Positions 1-13,790 of a DNA stretch of 64,000 nucleotides are shown piece after piece. The notes below the pieces were generated by a model, which was not told the origin of the DNA, ran no database searches, and was given only the letters and a program-made list of their open reading frames with translations. Position numbers and translations under genes: made by a program. This DNA comes from Morchella semilibera (taxonomy: Eukaryota; Ascomycota; Pezizomycetes; Pezizales; Morchellaceae). Positions within the stretch are counted from its first letter, which is position 1. Each line of letters starts with the position of its first letter. The stretch lies in contig CM018604.1 of assembly GCA_009192285.1 (NCBI GenBank), forward strand, positions 2,356,001 through 2,420,000. Direction: 5' to 3'.

Positions 1-37
1 AAAAAAGCAATAATGAAAGAGCTTATAAATCACATAC

Positions 38-1350
38 CTCTTCAAGAAATCCTCCATCGCATCTTTGGAGCCTTTCGGATCGTGCTTTTTCTTCAAATGA
101 TTCCTAAAGTTATCCAGCCTCCAAAAAATCTTTCCGTTTCCACGACAATGATCATAGCAACAATCGTAACCCACTGCTGGCCGGCTAAGGTGCCTCTTAT
201 GGACGGAATTCATGTGGCGATCTCGGTCGTTCATGGACGTAAAGCCCTGGCCCTTCCGCTTGCAATCGGGAAATTGACACTTGAATGGTTTTGTATGCTT
301 CATTTCATGTTTCCTTCAAGAGCGGCCGACAGAGAAAAGGCCAATAGCCCAGAAAGACGCAGAATCAGCTATGTACTGCAACTCATTCATTTATTTCTTC
401 CCCATTTCTTGTGCTTTTTTTTCTATGTGTAGTTAGACTAGATGCAGCCCTGCCCCGTGGAAGTAGGCATGAAAATCCCAATAGTGCTTGCATACACCTG
501 ATTGAGCTACATCTAGTCTACTTTTTTTTCTGGGTTTGGAAGGGAGTGGGGGGAGGGGTTTTTTTTTCTTTCTTTTTTTCTTTCTCCCAGTGATTTTTTT
601 CCTCCACAACTTTTGACTAATAGACGGGCTTTTTTTCTCTTACCGTCGTAATGAATCGCATTTAAACGTTGATTTGCATGTCTTGCAAGAAAACTGCCTC
701 AAATGCAACCTCGAAACCGTGCTCCCCGCCTGACTCTGCGTATCACCCATTCCGCTATTAATCTCCGACATCTCTCCCGGATCCTCCGAGTATATCTCTG
801 TTCCAGATTCAAAACCACTACGAGTATCCACGGTTGTTTCTGTCGTCGGGCTGATAGGCTGTGTTGTACGGTCCAACGATCTACTGCGGTTAATAAAATC
901 ACTATTCCAACCAGTACGGCGGTTGTAATCTGGAAATTCGCCATTATTATTTGGTGACCGTTGTGGGGGCTGCTGTTGATATTCGCTTGCTTGATTGTGG
1001 TTTATACCTTGATAAGATACGGATGAAGGATGTCCCTGTTTATATGCTCCCCATGGATCATTCTTGTCTGCTAGAAACTGTGACATTGCAGGGGCTCCTC
1101 CCGGTGCCCTGATAGCAGTGGGGGACTCCGGAGAGTAGCCAGAGTAAGGTGGGGGGCTCAATCCGTTGGGTGTAGTTGGCGGAGGTATTGGGCCGCCAGG
1201 GCGGCCGAGTTCTGGACCAAACACGGACCCGATTGATGGTAGTATATTGTACCCTGGTCGACGATAGTGTGGATGGTAGCTCATGGGCGACACGGGCATA
1301 CCAAAATTATCTCGCTCCATCCTGTTTTCTGCAGGATAATGAGGCGGCAT
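38..1350 (-). CDS. C2H2 zinc-finger protein, 3' part outside window
   Basis: Probable nuclear DNA-binding protein. The start is the ATG at 1350 because an in-frame TGA lies just upstream. Exon 1 (1350-644) encodes a 235-residue Pro/Ser/Gln-rich, probably disordered region and the first half of finger 1. A GTAAGAG donor at 643 and an acceptor at 314-315 bound a 330-nt intron. Exon 2 (313-38) completes finger 1 (C-x2-C-x12-H-x3-H, ending SLRRKHEMKH). It also carries two further fingers, one with CQFPDC and one with YDCCYDHC followed by FWRLDNFRNHLKKKH. A GTATGT donor at 37 shows that the gene continues to the left. The intron splits the Arg codon two residues before the first finger histidine in phase 2, the same place as in the genes at 38, 51, 54 and 61.5 kb. 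Fingers 2 and 3 resemble those of the neighbouring 1408-residue gene. Target unknown. Confidence 0.85.
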
Positions 1351-4300
1351 AGTTGTTGCTGTGCTATTTCAATGATGCATACAATATTAGGTATGTAATT
1401 ATTAGTTCACTGTGACAGCAGTTAGCCATGGAACCTTTTGGCTTCGGGAATGTAAAGGGACAGCGTTAAAAGATAAAAGAATACGGGAAAAGAAAGAACA
1501 AGTAGGGAGAGTTATGAAGGAGAAGAAGTATCCGCTGGGCGCGCAAGATTGACAATAGATTGAACCGTGACATCAATATTGAAATCAAAAAGAACACAAG
1601 GAAATAGGGACAAATACGGGTAAGAGCCACACTGCGACTTTATGAATGTAGTAATGACCAATTATGGTTGAACTCTTGCTTACCTTGCTTGCCGTACAGA
1701 TGTAAACGATCCTAGGTGTTGATATCTAGGACTCGATCGTGGAGATTCACTAAGTAAATCCTTGGTGGAAGTACGTTCGGGAAGGGAGGGTTCGGTTTGG
1801 AGCTAGTCCCCTAAATCCGTTGCGCACGATCGGTGTGGTCAGCCTCTGCCCATTTCAATGTTAACCCCCCAAGCAGAGGGAACTTACAAGCGGGGAACCT
1901 TAACGCGACAGCGGAGCGGCGGCGGGGGAGGAAAGCCGATAATGCGCGAGGGGAAGCGCGAGGTGACGAAAGGAGGGGGGGTTGTGGGAGCAAGTGAGGG
2001 CGGGTGTGTGGGGGGGGGGGGGTGTGTGTGAAAGAAGGCTTTCTCTCTTTCTCTTTCAAGCTCAGATCAAGGGACGGCTCGGGGTGATTCTACAAAAATC
2101 ATGTCCGTCGATAACTATACCACCGATCTACTCTACCTATTGTACCTACAATCACACACACACACTCTCTCTCTCTCCAACTCCCCCAGTGGAAATACAA
2201 TATCAACTGACGGCTCTGTAATGATTTTTCGTTGTAGGGTAGGAGGAATGGTATGTATTGATTTGTATCATACGTCGTCGTCGTCGCCGCCCCCCCAGTC
2301 CAGTTCAAGTTTAAACCAGGTAAGTGGTTAGGGTAGATAGGCAGGTTGGTAAGACGAGAAGAGGAAGAAGGCTATACCGGTGTCGTTAATCCCAAGAAGG
2401 TCTGTCTTAATCCCTCTGGGCGTGGGTGTATGCACACTCTGACGCAGCCCATGGTCGAAAAACTATTGGACGCCCTGACAAGGCAGCAGTCTCACCTCTG
2501 CGTAGCTCCCTTCCGCCTGGCTCGCCTTGCAAATCAAAAAAAAAAAAAAAAAAAAAAAAAAACCCCTTCCTTGACCCGCATCATAAAGACCCCAGCAGTA
2601 CTCCCAAATAAAATTTGTTTGAGTCTGTCAGGGCAGGTCCACACCAATGCAGAGGTGCGCAGACTAAGAAACGCAGTGCTTGGAAACAGCCTGTTGGATG
2701 ATCAAAAAGAACCTATTGCGCACATATGTGTTGTGCTCTACATTAATCAGACATACGAGCACTGACTTTATCTTGGAAAAGTACTCACCAACCACCTTGT
2801 GCCCCTTCCTCCTTCATTGTTCACATACTCCAGATATTTTTGCGGTTTTCACTATCTGCTAAATACAAGTAGGTACATATCCCTGTTGTCACGAGAAAAA
2901 GCCACTGCAACGCATGATCAGGATGGCCGCCTCTAGATTTAGTTAACCGCCGGAGGTAACCGGTCCATATGGGGTGTGTTCGACATTTCGGCGGCTATCA
3001 TACCCAATTCCACAAGTCTAGAATTGATCAGCTGGAATATCACAATCATATTTGTAGGATTAGCCAGCTGATTACATGGTTTGTTCAGACTCCCATTGAC
3101 AGGGATCACTATCGGCACTCAATGTAACTCTTCCACCAGGGTTAGGGTAATCTTATTTCCAATCTACCCAGTAGATGTGATGGAGTAGTCAGGTATGGAC
3201 ACGCGGGATGCGTATTCAGGCATACCGCGGATGAGGTTTCCAAAATAGAAAATATCTGACCTCGGGCGCTCTTAAGATCAGATGTCATCTGAGCGAGCAA
3301 GATATTGGACGCTCTCGTATCGGGGTAGAAGCCCAAGGCCAATTGCATACTTTCTCACTCGGTCATTAGTGCAGCAACCTTTCAGGAAAGATATACTAGA
3401 GTACATCCTTAAACCCCCTCCTCTAAAATTGACATTAAAGGTCCAGAGTGCCACCAGTGCTAATAAAACGAATCCGGTCTCTGGCATATATCATCTTTTT
3501 TTATCCATCGAGCCGCAGATTGATGTTGATCGAGACCTTTTTAGCCAAGGCAAAAGACTCCGTGCTGGTGAATGGAGGTGAGAGTGCCAACTGGAGGTTC
3601 GTTTGTTTATGAACTGATCCCATTTAACAAGGATAGATATAAAACGAGCTTTTATCTAGAAAATACTCTCCAGTAAGTTGAATGATGTGGAGAAATCATA
3701 GCTGGGAGCTGAGTGGGATGTGATGACGTTGCTAGAGGTAACCGTGTTCTCAAACCACGGTAAGAAGAAAAAAAAAAAAAAAAGAAAGCTGCGAGGTGTT
3801 ACTTTTCGCAATGTAGGTACATACATGTATGTACTCAAGTCCAGAACGGTGGAATTTTGCACAAATTCAGTCAAGTGCTGAACATTTACTATCGATTCTA
3901 GATGGAACTCGGACGAGTGCTCTTTCATGAACCTGATCGTTTTCACAAGGAAGCAAACGTACACGAGTCTATAAACCACATTATAGGAGCGACACATCAT
4001 CACAACCACAACAGCGACCATCACCATTTACTATAACTACATAAATTCATCATCACTACTATCATCACCATCATCATTTGAGCCTTTCTACGGAATTCTG
4101 CACCCCCTGTGATAATTGCGACCAGTCACTAACCAAGTTTTGTTTTCAGTGCATCTGCATGTAGCCTTCAATGGTGTAGTTCCATGGCCTAGCTATCGTC
4201 GCCCATCATCTAGTTATCGTGTCTCAATAGAAAATTTTCTCCCCGTGTGCGAAGAGGTCCTAGCTGGCAGGTAGCCGCTACAGTCTAAGCAGGCTTGAGC

Positions 4301-4935
4301 ACAGATGTGTACATACATGAATGTATATTGGCTCTTGCACGGTCCCCTTAGAAAATGAATTACGGCTATACTCAGGAAACCTAATAGGTAAGTGCTCATA
4401 AGAAAGATGGGTGGTCGAGTAACTGAAGTGCTGGCGAGCCGAGGGGAAGTCTCAGTTATGTAAGCATGCCATAGAATAAATTAGAACTCCTGTAAAATTC
4501 GGATCCGTACCCATTCATAACCCATCGCAAAACAGACTAAAAGAAGGGCAAAAGACAGACGCTAATAAGCACAATAAGACAAACGATATGAAATAGACTG
4601 GAAAAGATGCGGAAGAGATCGATCGATCTACCAACTGTGCACATACTATACTCTTATCACCAAATATTCCCTAATCAACAAAGCACTATCCACTTTTATC
4701 TAGCTAACCTTTCCCCTAGCTTGATAATTAAGATCTCTGGGCGTGAACTATCGCCTAACCAAATATAGGACAAGAATGGGTAGAAAAAGGAAAAAGAAAA
4801 AAAATGCCCATCTCTTCACAGATCCCTTAAAAGGAAATTAATAACCAGTACAAAGAAAAACGTTAGGCGAATCAAGAATAAAAAAATAACACTTCAAGAC
4901 TAGAACCGCTGGCTTATACAGAGATATATCTACCT
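1351..4935. other. intergenic DNA, no supported gene
   Basis: This is the promoter side of the left-edge zinc-finger gene and the region downstream of the next one. It holds a G run near 2010-2020, a CA/CT microsatellite near 2153-2177, an (A)27 run at 2536-2562, an ATC/CAT-rich stretch near 4000-4080, and a TACATGTA palindrome at 3822. Open frames here are short, cross homopolymers and show no domain. Confidence 0.6.
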
Positions 4936-7900
4936 TTAGTGGATATAGTTGTAGTCGTCGTTATTATCCATTGGTGCCATGGCCACCCCCACCAAAGCCA
5001 TCGGAATTTCCGCGGGGAAATAACCGTACTGCCCGTGGTTCTCGATCAAGCTGTTGGCTGTAGTGACCGTCTGACTATGCATCTGATCAACCCCTAATCC
5101 AGGATTGGCTGGGAGCTGCCCAGAAGTATGTCCATAAGCAAAGTAACTCTGCTGTGGCTGGACCTGTAAATGTTGCTGCCCCGAGATTACAGGAGCCATT
5201 CTTTGGCTCGCTGGGCTATGTGGTAATGGGCGCTGTGAGTATGTTGGAGACGATGAATATCCGCTATTGATCGACGGCGCGCTTGGTCCCGTCATTGATG
5301 AGGGACTAGGGTACATATCGTTGCCGGGGTACTCGAAAGACTGATTGATTATAGGATGTAGGCCTGAGACATTTTGTATGTTATGGATGGTCTGTTCCGG
5401 ACCGAACCCCAGGCTTCCGGGTGTGGAGTATTGACCACCCTGTGGGGGTGTTGACACGTTGAAATGATTGTCCATTGGTATATGCGGCGAGCTGCGTGGG
5501 GGTGTGTGGTGTGAATTATATTTTGTATTCCCGCCTGTATATTGAATGTTATCCTCGTATTGTCTATCCGCTGTCTGCTGCCGCCGTTGACCTGAAACGT
5601 CCCCACCACCAATTGAATCGATATCCATATCGGTTGATATATGCTGCTGCTGCACCTTCGGCATCGGCGCAACTGGGGCAGTATTCGCACCTCTAGCGGG
5701 TGCTTGTTTGCCGGAACCTCTAGTGCTCGGTGGTACTACGGCATCATCCGTAATCAGATCTAGGACCGGGAGTGAGATATGTTCCATGTGCCTGGCCAAG
5801 TGCACAGTCAATTTCTTCCATGTGGCACAAGTCACCCCACAGAACCTGCATTTTTCTTCCATCGGGAGCTTTGCTGTCAACTTGTGACAGTCGTCAACAA
5901 TCTGCCACACCTTATCAAAGTCTTCTTGTGTCGGCGCCCCATCCGTTCCCGCGACGGCCTTGGCCGCCTTCCCTTTCTTCCCTGTGGACTTGCCGGCGGC
6001 TTTTGCGGCTGCTTTCTGAGCTTTGATCTTGGGTTCTGCCATCTTGTGTTCACGAACCAGATGCTGAACAAAGTTATCCTTACGGTAGCAAGTATGTGTA
6101 CAATCGGGTATGTTGCATGTCCACCACTCAAGATGTCTATGGCGCTCGTTCTCGTGGCGAACCCAGTCGGCCTTACGTTTGAAGGATTTCGGTTCGGTAC
6201 ACTCAACAAACGTACAGGTAAAGGGGTGGACATCTTCATGGACGTGCTTGGTCCAATCAGAGGGCTTTGTGAACTTTTTAACTTTGAAACAGATAGGGCA
6301 CTCGAATTCAGCTGGTAATCGAGAGACAGGAGGCTGAGGGACTCCAGAAGGGAATTGTGTTGCAGCTACTTTGCCTTCTGTGGGGGAGTGATCACCGGCA
6401 GTCTCATCGGATGAATATGCTGTAGTTCATAAGCCCAATTCCAAAACAGATTGCAAAGAGATTCATGAGCCTACCTTCGCCTTCGAAACCTTCTCCAGAG
6501 ATATTCCTCTTATGCCCATTGTTCTCCTCTTGCCCACCCGCTCCTATAGAGCCAACCCTACCTCTACATTTTGTGCTGTTACCGCACTTACCACCATTTT
6601 TGATCGCCGCAAGATGCTTTTGCCTGTGTTCAACTAATTTCTTGAACCGCTTTCCCTGTTCGTACACGATCCGTTCAACCAATTTGTGATTCAATCCTGG
6701 GGTCTTGGACTTAATATGGGCTGTAAAGCCTTCCGCATTTGGCGTGATATCTAATTTCTGCTGTCTTTGGCTAGGCGCCATTGCTTGTGGGTTTTTTCTC
6801 AAATTTTCTTCCGTAGCTTCATCGTCACTATCATCAAACCCTTGATGTCTATTTGGATCGGGAGGAGTTAGCAACGATTGAGTTACTGCTTCAAGCCCTC
6901 GCTTACTCGTCTCCTCGCCGAAGGTAAACCGGGGCTTCAGAGTCGGGTCGGGGGCACTCTGAGTACTATTGGCCGCAACAGGAGATGTCTTGATAGGTAC
7001 TAGTGGCGGTCCACCATACTGACCCAGCATACTGACAATTCCAAAGGCAGGTTTGCTATTTTTATGGAGTTTTGAACCTGCGGAGAGTTCGCTCTTGCTC
7101 CGAGCCCGACGAATTTGTTGCATTACGCTCAACCCAGTGCTTCGTTTTTCAGGTGGCGTAGGGCTGGCAGGCTTTACAGTACTAGTGGTGTGCCCGGAGC
7201 TCTGACCGATGCCCGCTGTGATCCCTGCAATACCCACAATTGCACCATGAACACTTGTATCAACCTTCAAAGTCCCAGGCTTCGACCATGATGGACGCGT
7301 TTTCAGAGGGGCGAAACTAGTAGCAGATATAGAAGAGGCAACAGAATCACCTCTCTTCCTCCCCATGCTAGCTGCATCACCAATTAACCCATCTTTTTCT
7401 TCTTCATTGCTGACGTCTGTGTTATTTTCTTTCAGTTTATCGCTGGCGTTACTATGCCCTCTCTTAAGACTTGTTCTCATGAGGGATTGCATCAGACTGG
7501 GCCTTCTTGAGTGTCCTGGTGATGCGGCATCCTTATCTTGGCTCTTCTCTTTGTTTCTGAAGCTTAACCTCCCTAGTAACCTACCATCTGTAAACCGGTC
7601 CACATCGCTAGCGCTGAGTCTCCGATGGTGTTTAGATGTCTCACTACCGAATGTGGCAACCCGGGATGCAGTTTCAATGTTTTGCGCATACTCGCGGAAT
7701 CGCGATATTGCCCCATTCGCGGTGTTAGGCTGACATTTCATTGCGCTCATGTTTGTACCACGAGGTAAAGGACCGGCCTCATCAGTCCATGGGCGCGCAG
7801 AGTAGAACTGCCCTGGATTCGGGAGTAGCGAAGGGTCGTTGTCGATACGCATCTGTTCTTCTTCATCATCTAACTCGGTTCTCTTTAAAGCCTCCTCAGT

Positions 7901-9217
7901 TGGAGGCGCCTCAGACGTATTCATTGACTCGTCATCGTCATCGAGAGATCCATCGTTCGATAAGAACCCCTCAGAGCTGTCATCCTCTTCATAATCGTAT
8001 TCCCCTGGCCTGACATCATCGTCATCTATAACCAATACGCCTGTGATGGCCCCGGCACTACTTTCTCCGACCTTTATCACTACCCCTTTATCCCCTACAC
8101 CCTTAGTCGACGAGCCCTTGTTCCTGAAATCCGAGAAACTCTTCGCCCTTCCCCTCTTTGGAGCCTTAACCGTCAAACCACCGGGCTTTCCCTCCTTCCC
8201 ATCCACTCCGTACCCAGTAGAATCACATTTCCTTAACCAATCCTTAACCTCTAAGGCCTTGGACTCATGCTGCTGGATGATTGTCTGTTCATTGAGGCTA
8301 GGTATTTCTGCAGCATCTTCACCCACTCCCAGGGCAGCACGCATTTCGGGGTCATACCCGCCGCTCCAAGCCCCATCCTCACCACGCTTATCAACAGTGA
8401 GATCTATAACTGGCGCCGTTGCCTTCACGATAGGGTTATTGGACGACGCAGAGGACGCATGCGAAATTGGAGTTGGGTGTTGTATATGCACGCCCAGCCC
8501 TTTCACAGCTGTCACGGGGGTGAATTGTTCCACCTTGATCTGTACATCCTCGTTCCCACCACCACTCCCGATACCAGGACTTGGTGAAATCGTAGGTCTA
8601 GGGCTGGGGGGAAATGCCATCAGCCCCCCACCAACACCATTTGCCGGTGTCGAGTAAACGGTCCCTGATAAACTATCATTAATCTCATACATATCGTCGT
8701 CCGCCAGCGGCGGCATCTCAACATCGTCGAAATTTGGCGTCGTTGTGAACCCATCCATGATCCTTGGCGACTCATCATCCAGACTATGGCGTCCGCCCGA
8801 GGGATGGTCGAAGTAGTTCGGGTTTGGAGAGTGATGCGACCCAGGTCCGCGAGGGAAGCTCATGCTATTGTAGAAACTACTGTTTGTAATCGGTGAGGTA
8901 GCCGATAACGTGGAGGGGGGGTTAGCTAGTAGTGAATGGTCCGGGTGGAGTGACGATGACGGCGCGGGCCGTTTGTTGTTTGGTGATCTACTATTGTTAC
9001 TCCTCACAGCTGGTAAAGCGGGTTGGTAAGGTTGTGAAAGCGACGGTGAGCCAGAGGCGTCCATGGAAAAAAGTGAACTGTCGAATGTGGGCCGTGATGG
9101 CGGGGACGCAGAAGCTGTGTAGGGATTCATTTTCGATTTTTGGCTCTTGGGTGAGGGGGCAGAGGGGGTCGAGGTAGTCATAGCTGGGTGTTGTAAACAG
9201 GTCCCGGCCTGGTTCAA
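4936..9217 (-). CDS. large C2H2 zinc-finger protein (1408 aa)
   Basis: Probable nuclear transcription regulator. Two exons, 9217-6475 and 6419-4936, are joined over a 55-nt intron (donor GTAGGC at 6474, acceptor CAG at 6420). Splicing gives one continuous 1408-residue frame. Residues 1 to about 800 are Ser/Pro-rich with acidic patches and probably disordered. A conserved-looking basic helix (LVERIVYEQGKRFKKLVEHR) lies before the intron. Fingers occupy about 955-1040: one with CPICFKVKKF, one ending KADWVRHENERH, and one with CNIPDCTHTCYRKDNFVQHL. A Lys/Ala-rich linker follows, then a further finger near 1105-1125 (CRFCGVTC ... HLARH). The tail is Gln/Pro/Ser/Tyr-rich. The CDS ends NDDYNYIH. 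The finger arrangement (xDWxRHExxRH then RKDNFxxHLxREH) is common in Pezizomycotina C2H2 proteins. I cannot give a specific gene name. The whole frame is intact. Confidence 0.9.
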
Positions 9218-12200
9218 GTCAGGTCTGAGGTGCCTAGAATCTCGAGGTTGTCAGTTGGCATTCCTTCACCTGCCCTTCTCTGATTTGCCAACCCTGCAGA
9301 TTGAAGGATTGGATATGGGACGCCGGATGGATATGATTCAATATTTTGATAAGGAGATTACAGGGTATTAACAAGCAAGATAGGGCAGGCAATAAGGGCT
9401 GTGCAATATTTATTCAGAGAGGGAAATATGAGTGCCCAGATATCTTAAAGAAGGGGATTGATCGGACAGTAAATATGAAAACAAAAAATGAAAACCAGGA
9501 TGTTTATTAAATGTTCCAGTCCTTATCCTCGTATATTTAGGGAAGGAGGGGCTCCATATCCTCGTTGGTTGGGCTGACAGATACCAGAGCCGTGGCCAGA
9601 GCCATCGACCAAGGTAAGGTGAGGTGAGATGGGTAAAAAGGCATGGAATTGAGATTGAGGGATTGAGTGGGGGGGGGGGGGGGGGGAGACAGTCCCGCGT
9701 ATATCGTGGTAGTAGAAAGAGCTCGTGTGCTCACCAGTGATAGAACGAGTGCACAGAAACGAAAAGGAAAAATCAAAAAAATCCCGTTCACTAAATGTCC
9801 CTATTTCTTTTTATTGAGCAAGAAGAGTGTCGTGATGTTTTCTCCCCCCAATAAAGTGCTGTCGCCGCTGAAAACAACAAGTAAAACAACAATGGCTATC
9901 GCCACTCCAAGTTCATTCCCGCTCGCAGTCGGCCTGGCTTGGTCTGGCCACCAAACAAATAAAAAAATGATATGGGACCTGCGCGCTGGCTGGCCTTCTA
10001 TTGGTTGGCTGATGACACAAATAAATATTTTATTCCCTTTTCCTTTCTGGGAGGAGATAATATTCTGAAAATTGGCTTATGTAGGTAAAGCTTGTATATA
10101 ACAGGAGGCAGTCGAAGGCAGACTTCCACAGAGCTCTGACTCTCAATAAAGCGGGCGGGGAGGCGACTACGTAGGTATAAATAAACGAAGCAGTTAACTC
10201 GGGGGCCAGTAGATATGCGGTAGGTAATTGGACAGGCTGCTCGAGAAGCTGGCGCAGTAGGCGGCGGTGCTATGCTATATTATTTCCCTTTGCAACGTCA
10301 AAGTGTATATTTCAACTTTAAAGCAGGAGCTCTCTATTTTGTGACGAGCTGCGGGCGGATATGAGAGAGAATGTAATGTGGGTTTAGAGACGATAAAGTG
10401 ATAGAGTGGGTACTGGTTGTGCTTTTAGTGGGTCCACAATACGACAATTGTAGGAGGTGAATATGCAGCCAGTAGTGGCGATCACAGGCCGAGGGCAGAA
10501 TGTCTGGGTACAAACCAAACAAGGAACCTATTTCCTATCTGTCAGGCACACATGGGATTTTAGCAGGGCTTTCTTGGGAGAAATTCTAGAAAAACGGTTA
10601 TATACATATGATACAGAGAAGTATGCGGAGGCCTCTAGGAGGGAGATCTTTAGGGCTAGGTTAAGCTTTACCTTTCTTTTTTATTACACCACTATAGTTT
10701 AGGAACAGGAAAGTAGTAGCACCGTAGTCTTGGGTCCGTGGTAATTGGCATGCAAGGAAGGTCGAAGCTGTGCCAATTATCGAATCACCAGCGAAAACCT
10801 CGGGGAACTGGTGGTGAGCAAGGGATTTTGCTCTAAGTAGATCCTATTGGGTGTGGGTTGGTGGGTTGAGGGTGGAGGTGGTGATGAAAGACAGATACGA
10901 TATTATTGGAATAGATTAGCGTGGGTAGTAGAGACTCGCGTGTGTGGATGAGGAGAGAATAGGTCACTCGAAAAGTCGAGTCTGTCTGCCTTGTCAGCAA
11001 GAGAGAAAGTTGGGTTGTGAGAATCTAAACCTCGATGGTTTGGGGGAGGGGCTGAGATCATATCGGAACGGCTGGGCATTACAACAACATGCCTTAACAA
11101 CGTGCACGTATCGGGCAAAGGACCTTAAATTCGAGGCGGCTCTGCGACGAATATTTCTTTAAGAAGAGATATTAGGGATCATTACTTCCTACATTCCCTC
11201 TTTTTGACGGCCAGCATGCTGGGGTCTACATGTTGTATGCATGATGACATGAAAATCAACGTGGAGAGATCAGATCGCTTAGAGGTGGGGGGGGGGGGAC
11301 CTTAGCCTTGAGCCGTCCATCAGGAGCCAATCAGAAGGTTTAGTTTTTGGCTTTCCCATTGAACCCTTCCCGCTCGCCCGCCTCTCCCTCTTCATTAAGC
11401 GCGGGCGCTGTATTTAGACGAGCGACCAGACAGTACAGTTAGTCAAACCATCTAGACCTGTACATACCTGTATGTATTTACATGTGTCTACCTTTTATCC
11501 GCTGTAGATGGTACTTTAGATCCTTCTTCTTCTGCTTTCGAGTCTCAATAAGGATAGGTGGGTACATGAACTTATGCAGAGCCAAGTAGGTACAGAGAGT
11601 GAGCAGTTGTGTGTAGCACGAAATCACAAGGCCGCCTTGTGAAACGCTACAGCGTCACGTCACATCTCTCTCCCTCACCGCGCCATCCATCTCAAGGGCA
11701 TCTCACTCGACCACTTGGTACTCTAACGAATCCCGGTTTGTCGAGTAAGCACTTGTACCTAATTGTACCTACACCCACAGTACTCTTGCCCTGCTCCTTT
11801 TGTATGTACCCCTCACGCAAATGTCCGACTTCTAGAAGAAAAAAAGGAATCGAGTGTGTATGTACCTGAGAACCACCCATCCCCAACCCCTACATAAACT
11901 CTCAGCACAGATAGTACCTACATGTACGTACCAACTAAAAGCAACAGAGTCAAGGGCACCTTATCGTATAGATACGACTGCACTGCCCCACCATCCAACC
12001 ATCCCACATGACACAGACCCTCTCCGTGATATCGATAGGTACATGTACCATCAGGTACAGGAATAACCTTGGCCCTCTCTACAGCGGATGTAGGAACATT
12101 TGCTTTCCCCGCCCCTTTGGTTCGCTCTATCCATCCAACTAACACCCATGTCAAACAAGCACCACGGAGTATCCTCCGTGAACTGCTCGAGTAAAGTATC

Positions 12201-13790
12201 GTACCATGGCTTATATCCATCTCGGTGGCAGTGCCCTGGGAATGTTTCTCTCCTCTGAGGTATCTGCTTTATCCATCCTGCCGGCAGTTGTTTCGCTCCA
12301 AATAAAACACTGAAAGGAACAGCTGTTATATTGCCAACCACAGGAGGGCCAGGGATTATCCGCTCCCTCAACTCAAACTTTGATTCCGAACATTAGAACT
12401 CTTCTAGATGTGTGAGTACAACTCCATGGATCCAATATAGCCAACCATATTTTTTTTCGAAAATGCCTGCGAGGAACACCAATATTGGTGTAAAACTACA
12501 TGTAGAATCATCTAAAGGTTAGGGCAAATACATATACATAACCTACATAAAGCTCATCGCTGCTCCATGGGGCTCTCCGCGTACTAGAATTTTTTTCGAA
12601 GTTATAACACATAGCGGCCAGCAATGCACTGATATCTAGTATGAGGATATGTACTGATGATAGCAAGACTTCTCAGTGCTGGGGACAAAAGAACTAGAGA
12701 CCACAAACTCAGGGGTATCTTTATACCAAGTCAAATGGCTACATATGATGAACGGGTCTTGAAACCTACTCGTAGCCTTACTGCATCAACAGTTAGGGTT
12801 GCCAAGACCCATGGGCCAATGATCGCTTGGTAGCATAACGTTTTTGGAGAGACAGTTCAGTGATAACGATAATAGAGACTTTGCGCAGATGGAGCCAGCT
12901 CTATATTTTGGGGTCGACACCAGCCAAGTTACCGAAAAATGGAGTTGGCTCCATTTACACAAAGCCTCCAAATCAGATAACTGATCTCAGACGAGGATAC
13001 CTTTACTAGGCGTTGTGGTGCTAAAAACCTTGGAGCAAATATCTCGAGATAGCTTAGATAGCAGGAATCCGCATACAAACCATCTGTTAGCTACACGTAT
13101 TTAATTTATTAAACTTTAACAGTTGGCTAAACTACGTACGATTCATTAAGCCGTTGTGGACAGGGAAGAATCCAACATAATTGTCTTTGCACTTAGTTTG
13201 TTCACTTATGATTCATTCAAAAACGCCAAGCTAGAGTGACTCTTTACAATATTCCTATGGCTCGAGAAGCTATGGCAGGTGTGTAAACTTGCGGCCAATC
13301 AATCTTCTCGCGTTATACATGGCCGTTCATTTCGCTTTATCTAACGCTTTTCTCTTTAACTCAGCCTCTGTACTGGTATCGTATCGTAATTCTAGATATA
13401 TGTATGTCAGGGATCGGAGCGAACATACGCTTTATGGGTTAAAAAAGAAATCTGGGACAGAAATTGTTGATCAAGCTAGTAGAGCCCATTTGGTAAGGGA
13501 GATAACAAGATCTATTGGCCAAACGATTTTCTGCTTTCTTCCTTGGGGGGGGGGGGGTCAAGTTACTGATGTAAGGTGTGATATTAACTAATCTTTGATT
13601 GCATCATGTGATCACGACCTCGGCTCCACGCACAGCTCAGAGTTACGGAGCCCGTGGCAGCTCGCGATAGAAGATTCCTGCTGTGGATAGATATATACAG
13701 CTCTGTAAATACTCTCGCGAATCTCTCTTCTTGATTGCGGTAATACACCCTATAGATCTAGTTGCCTGCAGATTAATATATACACTCAGA
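9218..13790. other. intergenic DNA, no supported gene
   Basis: This long upstream region of the 1408-aa gene contains an (G)18 run at 9669-9686, another G run at 11287-11298, CT-rich stretches and scattered ACATGTA-type palindromes (11460-12060). An open frame on the minus strand at 12051-12371 (106 codons) reads somewhat like protein (for example LPAGWIKQIPQRRETF). It has no recognisable domain and no clear splice partners, so I do not call it a gene. Confidence 0.55.

Noticed and set aside
2346-2765. 139-codon open frame on the plus strand
   Set aside because: It crosses a run of 27 A giving poly-Lys, has no domain, and has no splice context.
8043-8657. 204-codon plus-strand frame antisense to the 1408-aa gene
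   Set aside because: It is a shadow of the Ser/Pro-rich coding sequence on the other strand, with no independent signal.
12051-12371. 106-codon minus-strand frame
   Set aside because: Somewhat protein-like, but no domain, start context or splice partner. It overlaps another frame of similar length.
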